A stretch of 64,000 nucleotides of DNA from Desulfosarcina widdelii (GCF_009688965.1 NZ_AP021875.1:1550001-1614000), one strand, 5' to 3'. Shown: positions 35,417 through 44,616, numbered from the stretch's first letter. Made by a program: numbers and translations. Notes: generated by a model not told the origin, from the letters alone.

Positions 35417-36076
35417 TCACATTCCCATGTTCCGGCACCAGATGTTGGTGCTTAAAAGCGCCCTTCTGGAGGTGTCGTTGGGCGCCGCCAGAACAGTTTC
35501 TCCGAATTGGTTGGTGTAGGTCTCGTCGTTCACCTGTTTAAATGCCATGACCGGGTCGTCCGACCGGGCAACGAGGGTCACCTGGACCATACGCACACGA
35601 TCCAGTTCCGACTGGTTGCCCGCTGTGGGCGTAAACCGGCTCAGGTTCTCGTCGAAGTAGATAAACTGCAGAGCGTCAATGTTCTCTGCAACCGGTTGGA
35701 GTCCCCCGGCTCCGCCGGTCTCGCGCCCCAAGTTCGTGCCGCTCAGGGCATAGCGGATATCTTCGTTACCGCCGGCAATCGCACCATCTTCATCGGCATC
35801 GATCTGAAAACGGAAGTCACTGGCCGTGGCCGTCAGTACCGTTGCGTCAGCCGATGCGGTGGGGTCGTATCCCGCCATCTGGATCTCCGATTTCATCAGA
35901 TGCATGGCCGCCCGGGCATTCTGGTGCATGTCGACGATGCTTTGCTGGGTCAGATGCGTTCGCATCTGGTTCTGGTAGGTGGCAACGATGGCCGCCATGA
36001 CAATACCGGCGATGGCCATGGCCACCATCAGTTCGATCAGCGTAAACCCTCTATTATTTTTTATATATGCGGTCAT
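35417..36076 (-). CDS. pilW: PilW-type prepilin
   Basis: 219 residues from ATG 36076 (GAGGG upstream; a GTG at 36085 would add three). Prepilin motif RGFTLIELMVAMAIAGIVMA with Glu +5. The soluble part has DADEDGAIAGGNEDIRYAL, an Asp-rich loop shared in wording with the PilW of the second cluster (DYDGAVTAGNNERVRYHL). Minor pilin of the tip complex. Confidence 0.87.
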   Translation of the reverse strand: MTAYIKNNRGFTLIELMVAMAIAGIVMAAIVATYQNQMRTHLTQQSIVDMHQNARAAMHLMKSEIQMAGYDPTASADATVLTATASDFRFQIDADEDGAIAGGNEDIRYALSGTNLGRETGGAGGLQPVAENIDALQFIYFDENLSRFTPTAGNQSELDRVRMVQVTLVARSDDPVMAFKQVNDETYTNQFGETVLAAPNDTSRRALLSTNIWCRNMGM

Positions 36077-36099
36077 TTCGATCACCCTCTCGATGATGG

Positions 36100-36618
36100 C
36101 TAGTACTCGACCCGAACTCTCCCGGCCAGACTTAACACAAGGCTCCGTTCCTCTCCCGCCGAATTGACGATGTCTACTCTGCCTATGCCATCGGGAAGCC
36201 CGCTGCCGCTAAAAGTTACAGAATTATTACCAAACGTGGTGGAATCGATGCTCACCCCGGCTGGAATTCGATCCGTACGAAAAACGGTTTCCGTACCATC
36301 GATAATCCCGTTGCCGGCGGCGTCCAGCACACCGTCGCCATCCAGATCGTCGGTGGTCCCCGCCCCATCGTCGATAAACAGGGCATACTCTCGATCCGTG
36401 ACGCCGGTGGGCGCAAACGAGAGCGTGACATCGGCGTTTTCCTTGGCGGCCCGGGCTTTTGCCAGCTGAAAGGCGGAATAAAGATCCCGAGCGCCGTCGC
36501 CCAGTTTGGCGCGGTTGCGCCATGCGATCATGTTGGGAACGGCAATGGCGGACAGCACGGCGATAATTGCGATGACCACCATAAGTTCATAAATACTGAA
36601 TCCCGCATTCCTGCGCAT
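36100..36618 (-). CDS. fimT: FimT/GspH-type pseudopilin, first cluster
   Basis: 172 residues from ATG 36618 with GGAGGG upstream. The prepilin N-terminus GFSIYELMVVIAIIAVLSAI has Glu at +5. The soluble GspH domain contains DDLDGDGVLDAAGNG, a calcium-type loop. It is the first gene behind the sigma-54 promoter at 36668-36683. Confidence 0.85.
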   Translation of the reverse strand: MRRNAGFSIYELMVVIAIIAVLSAIAVPNMIAWRNRAKLGDGARDLYSAFQLAKARAAKENADVTLSFAPTGVTDREYALFIDDGAGTTDDLDGDGVLDAAGNGIIDGTETVFRTDRIPAGVSIDSTTFGNNSVTFSGSGLPDGIGRVDIVNSAGEERSLVLSLAGRVRVEY

Positions 36619-36667
36619 CGTTCCCTCCAAAATTATTTAATGATTTGGTAATTAGTTCCCATTTTTA

Positions 36668-36683
36668 AGCAAATCACGCGCCA
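36668..36683 (-). promoter_or_regulatory. Sigma-54 promoter of the first minor pilin cluster
   Basis: The minus strand reads TGGCGCGTGATTTGCT: GG and GC exactly ten apart, full match to TGGC-N8-TTGCW. It would start transcription about 35-40 bases before the fimT ATG. In other bacteria pilin genes are driven by sigma-54 with PilR. Confidence 0.78.
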
Positions 36684-37521
36684 TGAACCTTTAAAAACGT
36701 CCTTGTCATCATCGCTATATTTACTTAACAACCCGTTTTATTAAATTTTATTTCTATGGTCTCACTGAATTATATTCGTCCGCAATAGCCGATAATCCAT
36801 CCTCTTCAATCAAAAAAAAACAAATAACCGACCCAACCATTAAAATATTTAATAGCTGTTTCAAATGACGGCAACGACTGTGGAGAAGTGGAGCAAACGA
36901 ACGGAGCGTGAAATCAGTGGGGAATGTGGAAGCTACAACCTTTTAGACAGTTCATTTCATATCAGCTCAATTTTATAGTCAGTTATGCAATTTTTGTGCT
37001 TAAGTCAATCGCTGCGTTTCCAATTAATAGAAATATCGGTTTTTACGGCACGCCTGCGAATAGGTGTGTCAGTTGTGGCTTGATATTAAATTTTTATTAA
37101 GAATGATGGCAAAACAGCGGATACAGCGGATTGCATCGTTATTGACTCCTCACAGACCATCTCGATCCGAGTCTCTTTACAGAATTTCGTTTCATCGGGT
37201 ACGTGTTTGTGACGTCTTCCAGCCCTCCAATACTGCCCTTGGGCCGAAACAACAAAAATCTTTAGCGCCCCCAATAACTCCAACACATAGCAACCAAACC
37301 TTATTGAAGCGATACAGCCGCTTCAGAATCAATGCCATCCTTCAAGGCTCGCATGAAATCGAAAACCATTAAATTATCTTAGATCTCTCCTCTATCAGCA
37401 TGAGAAAAACAAATTCAATGAGAAAAAAAGCTTTCGGCTTTTAACCATCCGCCGCTGCTACTTACTGTTTTAAAAGAGAATTACCACACTTTTGAAGTCT
37501 TGGAACAAGTTATGGCTTTGC
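36684..37521. other. Large AT-rich divergent control region between the two pilus clusters
   Basis: About 840 bases of distinctly AT-rich DNA separate the two sigma-54 promoters. No gene is supported; the short frames (for example 37064-37372 plus) lack ribosome-binding sites and domain features. The size suits upstream activator and IHF sites for both promoters, but specific sites could not be assigned. Confidence 0.5.
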
Positions 37522-37537
37522 TGGCATAACCTTTGCT
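37522..37537 (+). promoter_or_regulatory. Sigma-54 promoter of the second minor pilin cluster
   Basis: TGGCATAACCTTTGCT has GG and GC exactly ten bases apart and lies about 30 bases before the fimT-like start at 37570, facing it. It mirrors the promoter of the minus-strand cluster. Confidence 0.78.
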
Positions 37538-37569
37538 TAGCTTTTGCCTAAAAGCAATGGAGGATGGAA

Positions 37570-38076
37570 ATGAAAGATAACGCCGGATTTACACTGATGG
37601 AGTTGGCCATTACCGTGGCAATTTTCGCCGTTCTTGCGGTCATTGCCATACCGAATATGATCGCCTGGCGCAATAACGCCGCCCACAGAGGGGTGGTCAA
37701 CACGTTGTCCGGTGATCTCGCCATGGCCAAACAGTCTGCCGTCCGCTACAACTGCAACGTTGTTGTCGATTTTTCCGCCGATGGCTACCTGATTTACATT
37801 GACGATGGTGACGGCACGGCCGATGCCGATGCCGACGGAGTTCCGGACGGAATGAACAACGACACCCAGGACGGTACCGAGAAAACCCTGCGCGACCGAG
37901 AACTGGCACCGGGCGTGACAATCAATCTCACGGCCTCGACCTTTGCCGGCAACAGCACTTTGTTCGACCGCACGGGAAGATGCCCGGCGGCATCCGTCGG
38001 ACAGGTTGTCGTTACCGGCGCGAATCTTCAGAATACCATCGCAATCAACCGTCTGGGTCGGATATCCGTCAACTAA
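37570..38076 (+). CDS. fimT: FimT/GspH-type pseudopilin, second cluster
   Basis: 168 residues from ATG 37570; GGAGG at 37559-37563 rules out the ATG at 37564. Prepilin motif AGFTLMELAITVAIFAVLAV, then IPNMIAWRN, closely matching the VPNMIAWRN of the first-cluster FimT. The middle has DDGDGTADADADGVPDG, a calcium-type loop. It is the first gene of the plus-strand cluster. Confidence 0.86.
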   Translation: MKDNAGFTLMELAITVAIFAVLAVIAIPNMIAWRNNAAHRGVVNTLSGDLAMAKQSAVRYNCNVVVDFSADGYLIYIDDGDGTADADADGVPDGMNNDTQDGTEKTLRDRELAPGVTINLTASTFAGNSTLFDRTGRCPAASVGQVVVTGANLQNTIAINRLGRISVN

Positions 38077-38094
38077 TCTTATTGGAGAGCGATA

Positions 38095-38601
38095 ATGAAA
38101 AAACCGCGATTCAGTGCTTCACTTTTCAGGAGCGACCGGGGATTCACTCTGATCGAAGTCATGATCAGCATGGGGATTCTGTCCATCGGTTTGCTGGCTG
38201 TCGCCCTGATGCAAACTTCCGTCGTGCGCAACAACAAAACCGGCAACACATACACCCAGGCCACGGCCCTGGCCCAGGCGCAGATGGAAATCCTGAAAAA
38301 CAGTGCCATCGACGATGACGACGGGTTGCTGAACCCTGCCGCCCTTGACGACACCGACCCCGACTCGGAAGTTACCACCAATGATCCCAACAACCCACTG
38401 GATGAAAATGGGAATCCCGGAGGGATCTACAACCGATCCTGGACGGTCGGCAACTACCTGGAAGACACCGATGACGACGACGTTGGCGACACGGCCAGCC
38501 CGTTCGCCAGGACGGTAACGGTGACCGTCTCCTTTCCCTTTGTGGGCGGCGGAACTAGACAGGTGGCACTCACCTCGGTCACCACGGGAGGTGGAATATG
38601 A
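38095..38601 (+). CDS. pilV: PilV-type prepilin, second cluster
   Basis: 168 residues with prepilin motif RGFTLIEVMISMGILSIGLL and Glu +5. It contains Asp-rich segments DDDDGLLNPAALDDTDPDSE and DTDDDDVGD. GGAG lies upstream. Its stop overlaps the next start by ATGA, so translation of pilV and pilW is coupled. Confidence 0.87.
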   Translation: MKKPRFSASLFRSDRGFTLIEVMISMGILSIGLLAVALMQTSVVRNNKTGNTYTQATALAQAQMEILKNSAIDDDDGLLNPAALDDTDPDSEVTTNDPNNPLDENGNPGGIYNRSWTVGNYLEDTDDDDVGDTASPFARTVTVTVSFPFVGGGTRQVALTSVTTGGGI

Positions 38602-39203
38602 TCACAAACAAAAGAAGACCGATTGCTTTTCACGACAACAGCGGATTTACCATGGTCGAACTGCTCGTCGCCATGGCTGCCAGTCTGATCCTGATGGCGG
38701 CGGTCGTCGGAATGTACACCGTCCTTACGCGCTCCTACACCACGGAAACTGCACGGGCCAGTGTCCAGCAGGACCTGCGCGCCGGGCTGGCGCTGATGTG
38801 TCAAGACATCCAGCACGCCGGCCTGGACCCCCTTGGAACGGCCGGCGGTGGGTTTACCGTATCGAGCGCCACCGATATCGAATTCATCGCCGACATGGAC
38901 TACGACGGGGCGGTAACGGCCGGCAACAACGAACGTGTGAGGTATCATCTCAACGGAAGCCAACTCATTCAAAGTCTGGACAACCCCGCTGACCCGAATG
39001 ACCTCGACGATTCCAATAATGCTGTCCTGCTGGACAATGTCAGCGACCTGAGTTTTGTTTACCTGGACCAAGACGGCAATGTCACAGCCACGGCGGACGA
39101 AATCCGCAGCATCCAAATCGAAATGACGGTCCAGGCGCCCGCGGGACGGGCGGGGACCGTTGCCCGCACCCTGACCGAACGGGTACGGTTGAGAAATACG
39201 TAA
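38598..39203 (+). CDS. pilW: PilW-type prepilin, second cluster
   Basis: 201 residues with prepilin motif SGFTMVELLVAMAASLILMA and Glu +5. The soluble domain contains DYDGAVTAGNNERVRYHL and a strand pattern like that of the first-cluster PilW. Gene order here is V-W; in the other cluster it is W-V. Confidence 0.87.
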   Translation: MITNKRRPIAFHDNSGFTMVELLVAMAASLILMAAVVGMYTVLTRSYTTETARASVQQDLRAGLALMCQDIQHAGLDPLGTAGGGFTVSSATDIEFIADMDYDGAVTAGNNERVRYHLNGSQLIQSLDNPADPNDLDDSNNAVLLDNVSDLSFVYLDQDGNVTATADEIRSIQIEMTVQAPAGRAGTVARTLTERVRLRNT

Positions 39204-39230
39204 TCGCACACTCAATTACGGGAGCAAACC

Positions 39231-39767
39231 ATGTTCGATTCCCTGGTAAAAAAAACAATCGGCAATGAAAGCGGAATGGTTTCCATTCTCAGTCTCATGA
39301 CACTGGTCATCTTGACGGTGGCCGGTGTCGTGGCCATTACCATCTCCAACAATGAAACCGGTATCGTGAGAAACGAGCAGATCGCGGCCATAGACTTCTA
39401 TGAGGCCGAGAGCGGGCTCAACGATGCCCGCGTCAATTACAACAACTGGCTGGACAACGACTTTCTGACCGAGGCGCAGACGGCGGCCAACAGCACCTTC
39501 GACACCATTGCAGAAGACGAACACGGCAACCCGCTGGCGACCGTTCGAGCCCGCTGCATCGAAAACAACAATAGCGGGGATGTGACCCCCATCTTCAACA
39601 ATGTCGCCGACGAGATGCCGGCCATGGCCCACATTGGCAACCCGCCGGAAGGATCGGGGTACAGCCTCAAATATTTCGAAAGCCGACGCTACAGCCTCAC
39701 CGCCACATCCGGTAGCGGTAACACCATCGTGCAGGCCGGGGTGTGGAAAGTCTTCAACAAGTATTAA
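39231..39767 (+). CDS. pilX: PilX-like minor pilin assembly protein, second cluster
   Basis: 178 residues. The N-terminus NESGMVSILSLMTLVILTVA followed by GVVAITIS matches the PilX type (SGxV then a hydrophobic helix). The conserved-looking ANNEAG-type turn is present as YEAESGLNDARVNY. It lies between pilW and pilY1. Confidence 0.82.
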   Translation: MFDSLVKKTIGNESGMVSILSLMTLVILTVAGVVAITISNNETGIVRNEQIAAIDFYEAESGLNDARVNYNNWLDNDFLTEAQTAANSTFDTIAEDEHGNPLATVRARCIENNNSGDVTPIFNNVADEMPAMAHIGNPPEGSGYSLKYFESRRYSLTATSGSGNTIVQAGVWKVFNKY

Positions 39768-39824
39768 CCATCAGCCACTTGAATCGGGAAGGATCGTAAG
39801 CCCCCTTTCAGGAAGGATCGAACC

Positions 39825-42800
39825 ATGAAAAAATCAATTTTCATACTCACTTTGACCATTCTCGGGATGGCCCTGGCACTGCCCCTCCAGGCGGACGACA
39901 CCAACATATATGGCGGCGGAAGTGTTTCGGTGGAACCCAACGTGCTGATCATTTTCGACACCTCCGGCAGTATGGATACGGAAGATGTGCCGTCAGATTA
40001 TTATGATCCCGACACGACCTATACGGGGCCCTATGACACGAATAAAGTATGGCGATACAGTAGTTACTCGGGTTGGAGCGTCTTCGCCAACGATGTGGCA
40101 GACTTGAACTGCACGGCCGTGAAAGATGATCTTATAGCAAACGGAACCACTGAAGGCTCCATCTTGTTTAGCGGTGATGGTTACGCCTGCGGTGGATACA
40201 CAAAAAGGTTGTATCTGGGCAACTACTTCAACTACGAAGGGCAATCCGGCTCGGACCGTTCGAGAACCGAGGTGGCCAAGGAGGTCATCACCAACCTGAT
40301 CCAGAACACCGACGGTGTGCGTTTCGGCCTGATGCGTTTCAACTACGACCAGGGAGGACGTATAGTCAAGCCGATTCAATCCGTCACCGGCGACGACGCC
40401 TACCGGCAGGAGTTGATCGACGCGGTCAACGCCCTACCGGCAAGCGGCATGACCCCCCTGTCCGAAACCCTGGCCGAAGCCGGGCTGTACTTTGCCGGCA
40501 AGAGTAGCTGGTTCAACAATTACAACAGTTATTCCGACGACGTCCTGACCAGTTCCAACACCTATTCCAGCCCCATGCAGTACCGCTGCCAGAAAAACTA
40601 CATCATTCTGATGACCGACGGCGACCCGACCAGTGATAACGACTGGAAGCTGTCCTCGGGCACCTATATCAACGGCGATAGCATCGGAGACTACGACAAT
40701 GACGGCAACTCCGGGGACAGCACCAGCGACTCCAGTTCGGACTTCCTGGACGACGTGGCCAAATACCTGTACGATAGAGACTGTAACCCCACCATGGGCA
40801 CCGGGGACATCTCCTTCGAAAAGCAGAACGTCATTACCTACACCATCGGCTTCCAGTCGGACCAGCAGCTTCTTCAGGACGCGGCCACCAACGGCGGCGG
40901 AGAGTACTATGTGGCCAACAGCATCTCCGGCCTGTCCGAAGCCTTCGAATCCATCATCAGCAAGATCCAGGAAGTCAATGCGGTTTTCGTCTCCCCGGTG
41001 GTGCCGGTCAGCCGCATGAACCGCACCTACGCCGGCAATTCCCTGTATGTCGGCTTTTTCAAGCCCCAGAACAGCGGTCGCTGGGCGGGTAACGTAAAAA
41101 AATACGGCCTTTCCGATTACGGCGACATTCTTGCCGTCGGCGGGTCGGAGGCCACCAACGCAGACGGCAGCATCAAGGACAACGCCCGGTCCTACTGGTC
41201 CAGCTTGGCCGACGGACCGAATGTCACCGCGGGCGGTGTAGGCGAAGTACTTCTCGACAACAACAGCCGCAACCTCTACACCTATCTGGGCACTGAATCG
41301 GACCTGACCGACACGGCCAACGCCTTTTCCACGGCCAACACGGGTTTGACCGCAGCAGCACTTGGCGTGACGACGACCACCGAACGGACCACCGTCATCA
41401 ACGATATTGACGGCGACAGTCTGGACTGGAAGATGGGCGATGTGCTGCACTCCCAGCCTGCGGTGGTGCACTACGACACTGATGCCGACGGCGATTACGA
41501 TGATTCCTATATTTTCGTAGGCACTAACGGCGGTACGATGCACGCCTTTTATGACAACGACGGCAGCGAGACCTGGGGGTTTATTCCCCCGGATCAGCTC
41601 AGCCGCCTGCAGCTTTTGTCCGACAGCACGACGGACCACGACTACTACGTGGACGGCCCCCCGTCAGTTTACGAAAGCGCCACCAGCAAAACCCTGTTTT
41701 TCGGAGAGCGCCGGGGGGGCTACAACTACTACGCCCTTGACATCACCGATCCTGCGGCTCCTGCTTACAAATACAGCATTGGTCAAGGGCTCTTGGCTGC
41801 CATTGACACCGACGGAGACGGCACGGTGGATGGTGCCGCGGCCAACCTGGGACAATCGTGGGCCACACCGACCGATCACACCATCAGAACGGGAACCGGT
41901 ACCAGTGACTACGAGGATGTGCTGCTGCTGCCCGGCGGCTACGACACCAACCAGGATCTGGACACCCCGGCGGCCGCCGACACCGTGGGCCGAGCCGTGT
42001 TCGCCGTCGATGCTACCGACGGGTCGGTCAGCGCCCTGAATTTCAATGCAGCCAACTTCACCGGAATGAATAACTGCTTCACCGATGCCATGGGGTTCGA
42101 CTCCAACGGCGACTCGTACACCAACCGGGTGTATGCCGGCGATCTGGCCGGCAACATGTGGGCCTTCGAGGATGACGACACAGCTCCGGCCGATACGATT
42201 GTCGGCGGTGACGGAACCTGGAGCGGCCGCAAACTTTTCTCCGCCGGCGCGGTGGACAGCGTCCAGCGCAAAATTTTCTACTCTCCCGACGTCGTGGCCG
42301 AATACGGTGAGGACATGATCTTTTTCGGCACCGGCGACCGAGCCGACCCCGAAGAAACCGGGGTGGTCAACCGAATATACGCCATCCGCAACGACTGGGA
42401 GGAATCGTCCACCTTTACCACTCTTACGGAGAGCGACCTGGTGGACGTGACGGACAACTTAATCCAGAACGGTACGGAATCCGAACAGGAGGCCGTTAAA
42501 ACTGCTTTGGACAGCAGCCGCGGTTGGTATTTCAGACTGGAAAATTCAGGCGAGAAAATCATCTCATCGGTGGTTGTCTACGCTGGGGTTCTTTACTTTA
42601 CAACCTATACACCGGAAGATTCTTCCAGCACCACTCCATCGACGGACCCCTGCACCAGCATCACCGGCCGCGGGGTGGCCAGGTTCTATGCCGTTAATTA
42701 CCTGACCGGCGCGGCAGTCAAAGACTATAGTTCGGCTACGGAAACAGATTCGGAAGGCAACGTGATCGATGGCCTTGGCAAGAGTGATCGCAGCAAAGTC

Positions 42801-42950
42801 ATTGGTACCTCCATCGCCTCTTCGCCGGTTATTGCCGTGCTGCCCAAAGGGGCGGTCATTTTAATCGGTGTCGAAGGCGGTATCGAAAAAGAAGATCCGG
42901 TGGAGCAAATCAGCATGCACAAATTCTACTGGCGTCGGGCGTCAAACTAA
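39825..42950 (+). CDS. pilY1: PilY1-like type IV pilus tip protein, compact form
   Basis: 1041 residues. Signal peptide to about residue 23 (LPLQA). VWA MIDAS DTSGS at 45-49, with the VWA fold uninterrupted, unlike the 1576-residue paralogue. The C-terminal PilY1 propeller begins WKMGDVLHSQPAVVHYDTD, with VGTNGGTMHAF. A calcium-type loop DTDGDGTVD is present. AGGAAGG precedes the ATG. It is probably the tip adhesin or priming factor of a second pilus tip variant. Confidence 0.9.
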   Translation: MKKSIFILTLTILGMALALPLQADDTNIYGGGSVSVEPNVLIIFDTSGSMDTEDVPSDYYDPDTTYTGPYDTNKVWRYSSYSGWSVFANDVADLNCTAVKDDLIANGTTEGSILFSGDGYACGGYTKRLYLGNYFNYEGQSGSDRSRTEVAKEVITNLIQNTDGVRFGLMRFNYDQGGRIVKPIQSVTGDDAYRQELIDAVNALPASGMTPLSETLAEAGLYFAGKSSWFNNYNSYSDDVLTSSNTYSSPMQYRCQKNYIILMTDGDPTSDNDWKLSSGTYINGDSIGDYDNDGNSGDSTSDSSSDFLDDVAKYLYDRDCNPTMGTGDISFEKQNVITYTIGFQSDQQLLQDAATNGGGEYYVANSISGLSEAFESIISKIQEVNAVFVSPVVPVSRMNRTYAGNSLYVGFFKPQNSGRWAGNVKKYGLSDYGDILAVGGSEATNADGSIKDNARSYWSSLADGPNVTAGGVGEVLLDNNSRNLYTYLGTESDLTDTANAFSTANTGLTAAALGVTTTTERTTVINDIDGDSLDWKMGDVLHSQPAVVHYDTDADGDYDDSYIFVGTNGGTMHAFYDNDGSETWGFIPPDQLSRLQLLSDSTTDHDYYVDGPPSVYESATSKTLFFGERRGGYNYYALDITDPAAPAYKYSIGQGLLAAIDTDGDGTVDGAAANLGQSWATPTDHTIRTGTGTSDYEDVLLLPGGYDTNQDLDTPAAADTVGRAVFAVDATDGSVSALNFNAANFTGMNNCFTDAMGFDSNGDSYTNRVYAGDLAGNMWAFEDDDTAPADTIVGGDGTWSGRKLFSAGAVDSVQRKIFYSPDVVAEYGEDMIFFGTGDRADPEETGVVNRIYAIRNDWEESSTFTTLTESDLVDVTDNLIQNGTESEQEAVKTALDSSRGWYFRLENSGEKIISSVVVYAGVLYFTTYTPEDSSSTTPSTDPCTSITGRGVARFYAVNYLTGAAVKDYSSATETDSEGNVIDGLGKSDRSKVIGTSIASSPVIAVLPKGAVILIGVEGGIEKEDPVEQISMHKFYWRRASN

Positions 42951-42963
42951 AAAGGGGGGTAAT

Positions 42964-43386
42964 ATGCGTAAAACCAGAACCATTTATTTTTTCTCGATCA
43001 CCATTACGGCCATTCTGATCGGTACGGGATTTCTTAGCGTTCCTTGCACCCATGCCAGGGAAAAAGCATCATCCTCTTTTTCCGGAATCGTTATTTATTC
43101 TGGAGACGTAAAACCGTTTGAGATCGTCGCCACTGTCATGGAGATTCACCCTTACGAAATCCCGCCCAGGATTAATGTTGCCGAAATCGACATTTTGCTT
43201 ACGGCATATAAATACGAAAATCAGGTGAAAGAACCACGGCTGACGAATCAAAATGGAAGCATCGTCGAAATCCAGGATTTTGAAAAAGGGCAGCGGGTGA
43301 AAGTCCGTGGATTGGAACGAGAGGATGGAACCGTTATCGCCGAACAGATCCAGATTCTTCCGAAATGGAAAAAGAAAAAAAAATAG
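42964..43386 (+). CDS. Small exported protein at the end of the second PilY1 cluster
   Basis: 140 residues from ATG 42964, 13 bases after pilY1 with a G-rich ribosome-binding site. A signal or anchor helix IYFFSITITAILIGTGFLSV is followed by a beta-rich domain. That domain (FEIVATVMEIHPYEIPPRIN, GQRVKVRGLEREDGTVIAEQ) resembles small OB-like domains, and the tail is basic (KWKKKKK). Family not recognised. Its position parallels the small exported protein behind the other pilY1. Confidence 0.72.
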   Translation: MRKTRTIYFFSITITAILIGTGFLSVPCTHAREKASSSFSGIVIYSGDVKPFEIVATVMEIHPYEIPPRINVAEIDILLTAYKYENQVKEPRLTNQNGSIVEIQDFEKGQRVKVRGLEREDGTVIAEQIQILPKWKKKKK

Positions 43387-43427
43387 AAATCTACCAAAAA
43401 CCAACCAATAAATAAAGTAAGATCCCC

Positions 43428-43473
43428 AACGCTCTCACCGGCAAAAAAATGTGGCCGGTGGGAGCGTTTTTTT
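43428..43473 (+). terminator. Rho-independent terminator of the second pilus cluster
   Basis: AACGCTCTCACCGGC pairs with GCCGGTGGGAGCGTT (one mismatch), and a run of T follows. It is placed between the small exported protein gene and the convergent lpxK. Confidence 0.9.
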
Positions 43474-43479
43474 GTTTGG

Positions 43480-44616
43480 CTAAAAAATGTTCAGACCGAG
43501 TGCATCGGCGATGAAACTCTTGAAACGCCTTCTGTCGGTGCAGAACTCGATGTCCACATCCACAGCAACCAATTGGCGGGTCCACCCCCTGAATGTGGCG
43601 ACTTTCACAAAATCCTTGAAAGTCGTAACGACCATTTCGGCACCCAATTTCTCTGCGGATTCGGCAATGGCCGCAAGCTCTTCGATGCGATACCGGTGGT
43701 GGTCCGGAAAAAAGTACTTTTTCAAAACGACACAGCCCACCTCTTCCAACGAGTCGAAAAACGTTCGATTGTCGGCAACACCGCCGAAAGCCACCACTCT
43801 CCTAAACGCAAGCAGAGAAAGATCCGTCGATTCGGTCAGCGTCGGACCGGCCTTCGACACCACGGTTCGAATCACCGGTGCATGTTTTGTACAAAAGATC
43901 GGGCGCGGTCCGGGGAAGGTTCTCGGGCGCAGAGGCGTGCAGGAAGGCTGACCGCAGCGCGTGTACACCACCGCATGGGCCCTTTCCAGGGCCGACTCGG
44001 GTTCCCGCAACGGGCCCCGAGGCAGCAGATACCCGTTTCCGAAGGCCGACCGGCTATCCAAGAGCACCAGATTCAGGTCTCTTTGCAGTCCCATGTGCTG
44101 GAAAGCATCGTCGAGGACAATCACATCGGGATTGAATCGATTGATGGCCAACCGGCCCGTTTCGTAGCGCCGCCGGCCCACCAGTACCGGTATCCCTTTC
44201 AACACCCTGGCCATCAGGGTGGGTTCGTCACCGGCATCCTCCGGTTCCAGGAAAATCGTTTCGCCATCGCTGACGATGCCCCCCGTGGTCTCGAGCCGCC
44301 CCCGATAGCCTCGGCTGATCACGACCACGCGATAGCCCATATCCCGGATAAGCTGGGCGACCAGGATGGTCATGGGTGTTTTGCCCGTACCGCCGGCAGT
44401 GACGTTGCCGATGGAGATAACCGGACAGGGCAGGCTCCGGGATGGCAGGACGCCTGCCGCATACATCCGAGCGCGCAGCCGCATCATGCCACCGTAGACG
44501 AAGGAGAGAATCAGCAAAACGGTTTCAAAAGAGAAAACCGGTGTCGATTCCGTTTTTCGGATGGCAGACGCGATCCGACCTTGAAGGAGCTCAAATATGG
44601 TTTTCAATCCGGCCAT
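43480..44616 (-). CDS. lpxK: Tetraacyldisaccharide 4'-kinase
   Basis: A 378-residue inner-membrane-associated kinase that phosphorylates the lipid A precursor at the 4' position. N-terminal hydrophobic helix; Walker A in SIGNVTAGGTGKTPM; DDAFQHMGLQRDLNLVLLD and LLPRGPLREP are family segments. It overlaps the waaA 3' end by 26 bases, last in the minus-strand LPS run. Confidence 0.94.
   Translation of the reverse strand: MAGLKTIFELLQGRIASAIRKTESTPVFSFETVLLILSFVYGGMMRLRARMYAAGVLPSRSLPCPVISIGNVTAGGTGKTPMTILVAQLIRDMGYRVVVISRGYRGRLETTGGIVSDGETIFLEPEDAGDEPTLMARVLKGIPVLVGRRRYETGRLAINRFNPDVIVLDDAFQHMGLQRDLNLVLLDSRSAFGNGYLLPRGPLREPESALERAHAVVYTRCGQPSCTPLRPRTFPGPRPIFCTKHAPVIRTVVSKAGPTLTESTDLSLLAFRRVVAFGGVADNRTFFDSLEEVGCVVLKKYFFPDHHRYRIEELAAIAESAEKLGAEMVVTTFKDFVKVATFRGWTRQLVAVDVDIEFCTDRRRFKSFIADALGLNIF

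Noticed and set aside
40434..41639. 401-residue minus-strand frame opposite the second pilY1
   Set aside because: Antisense shadow of a repeat-rich gene; Val/Gly/Ala-rich with no motif.
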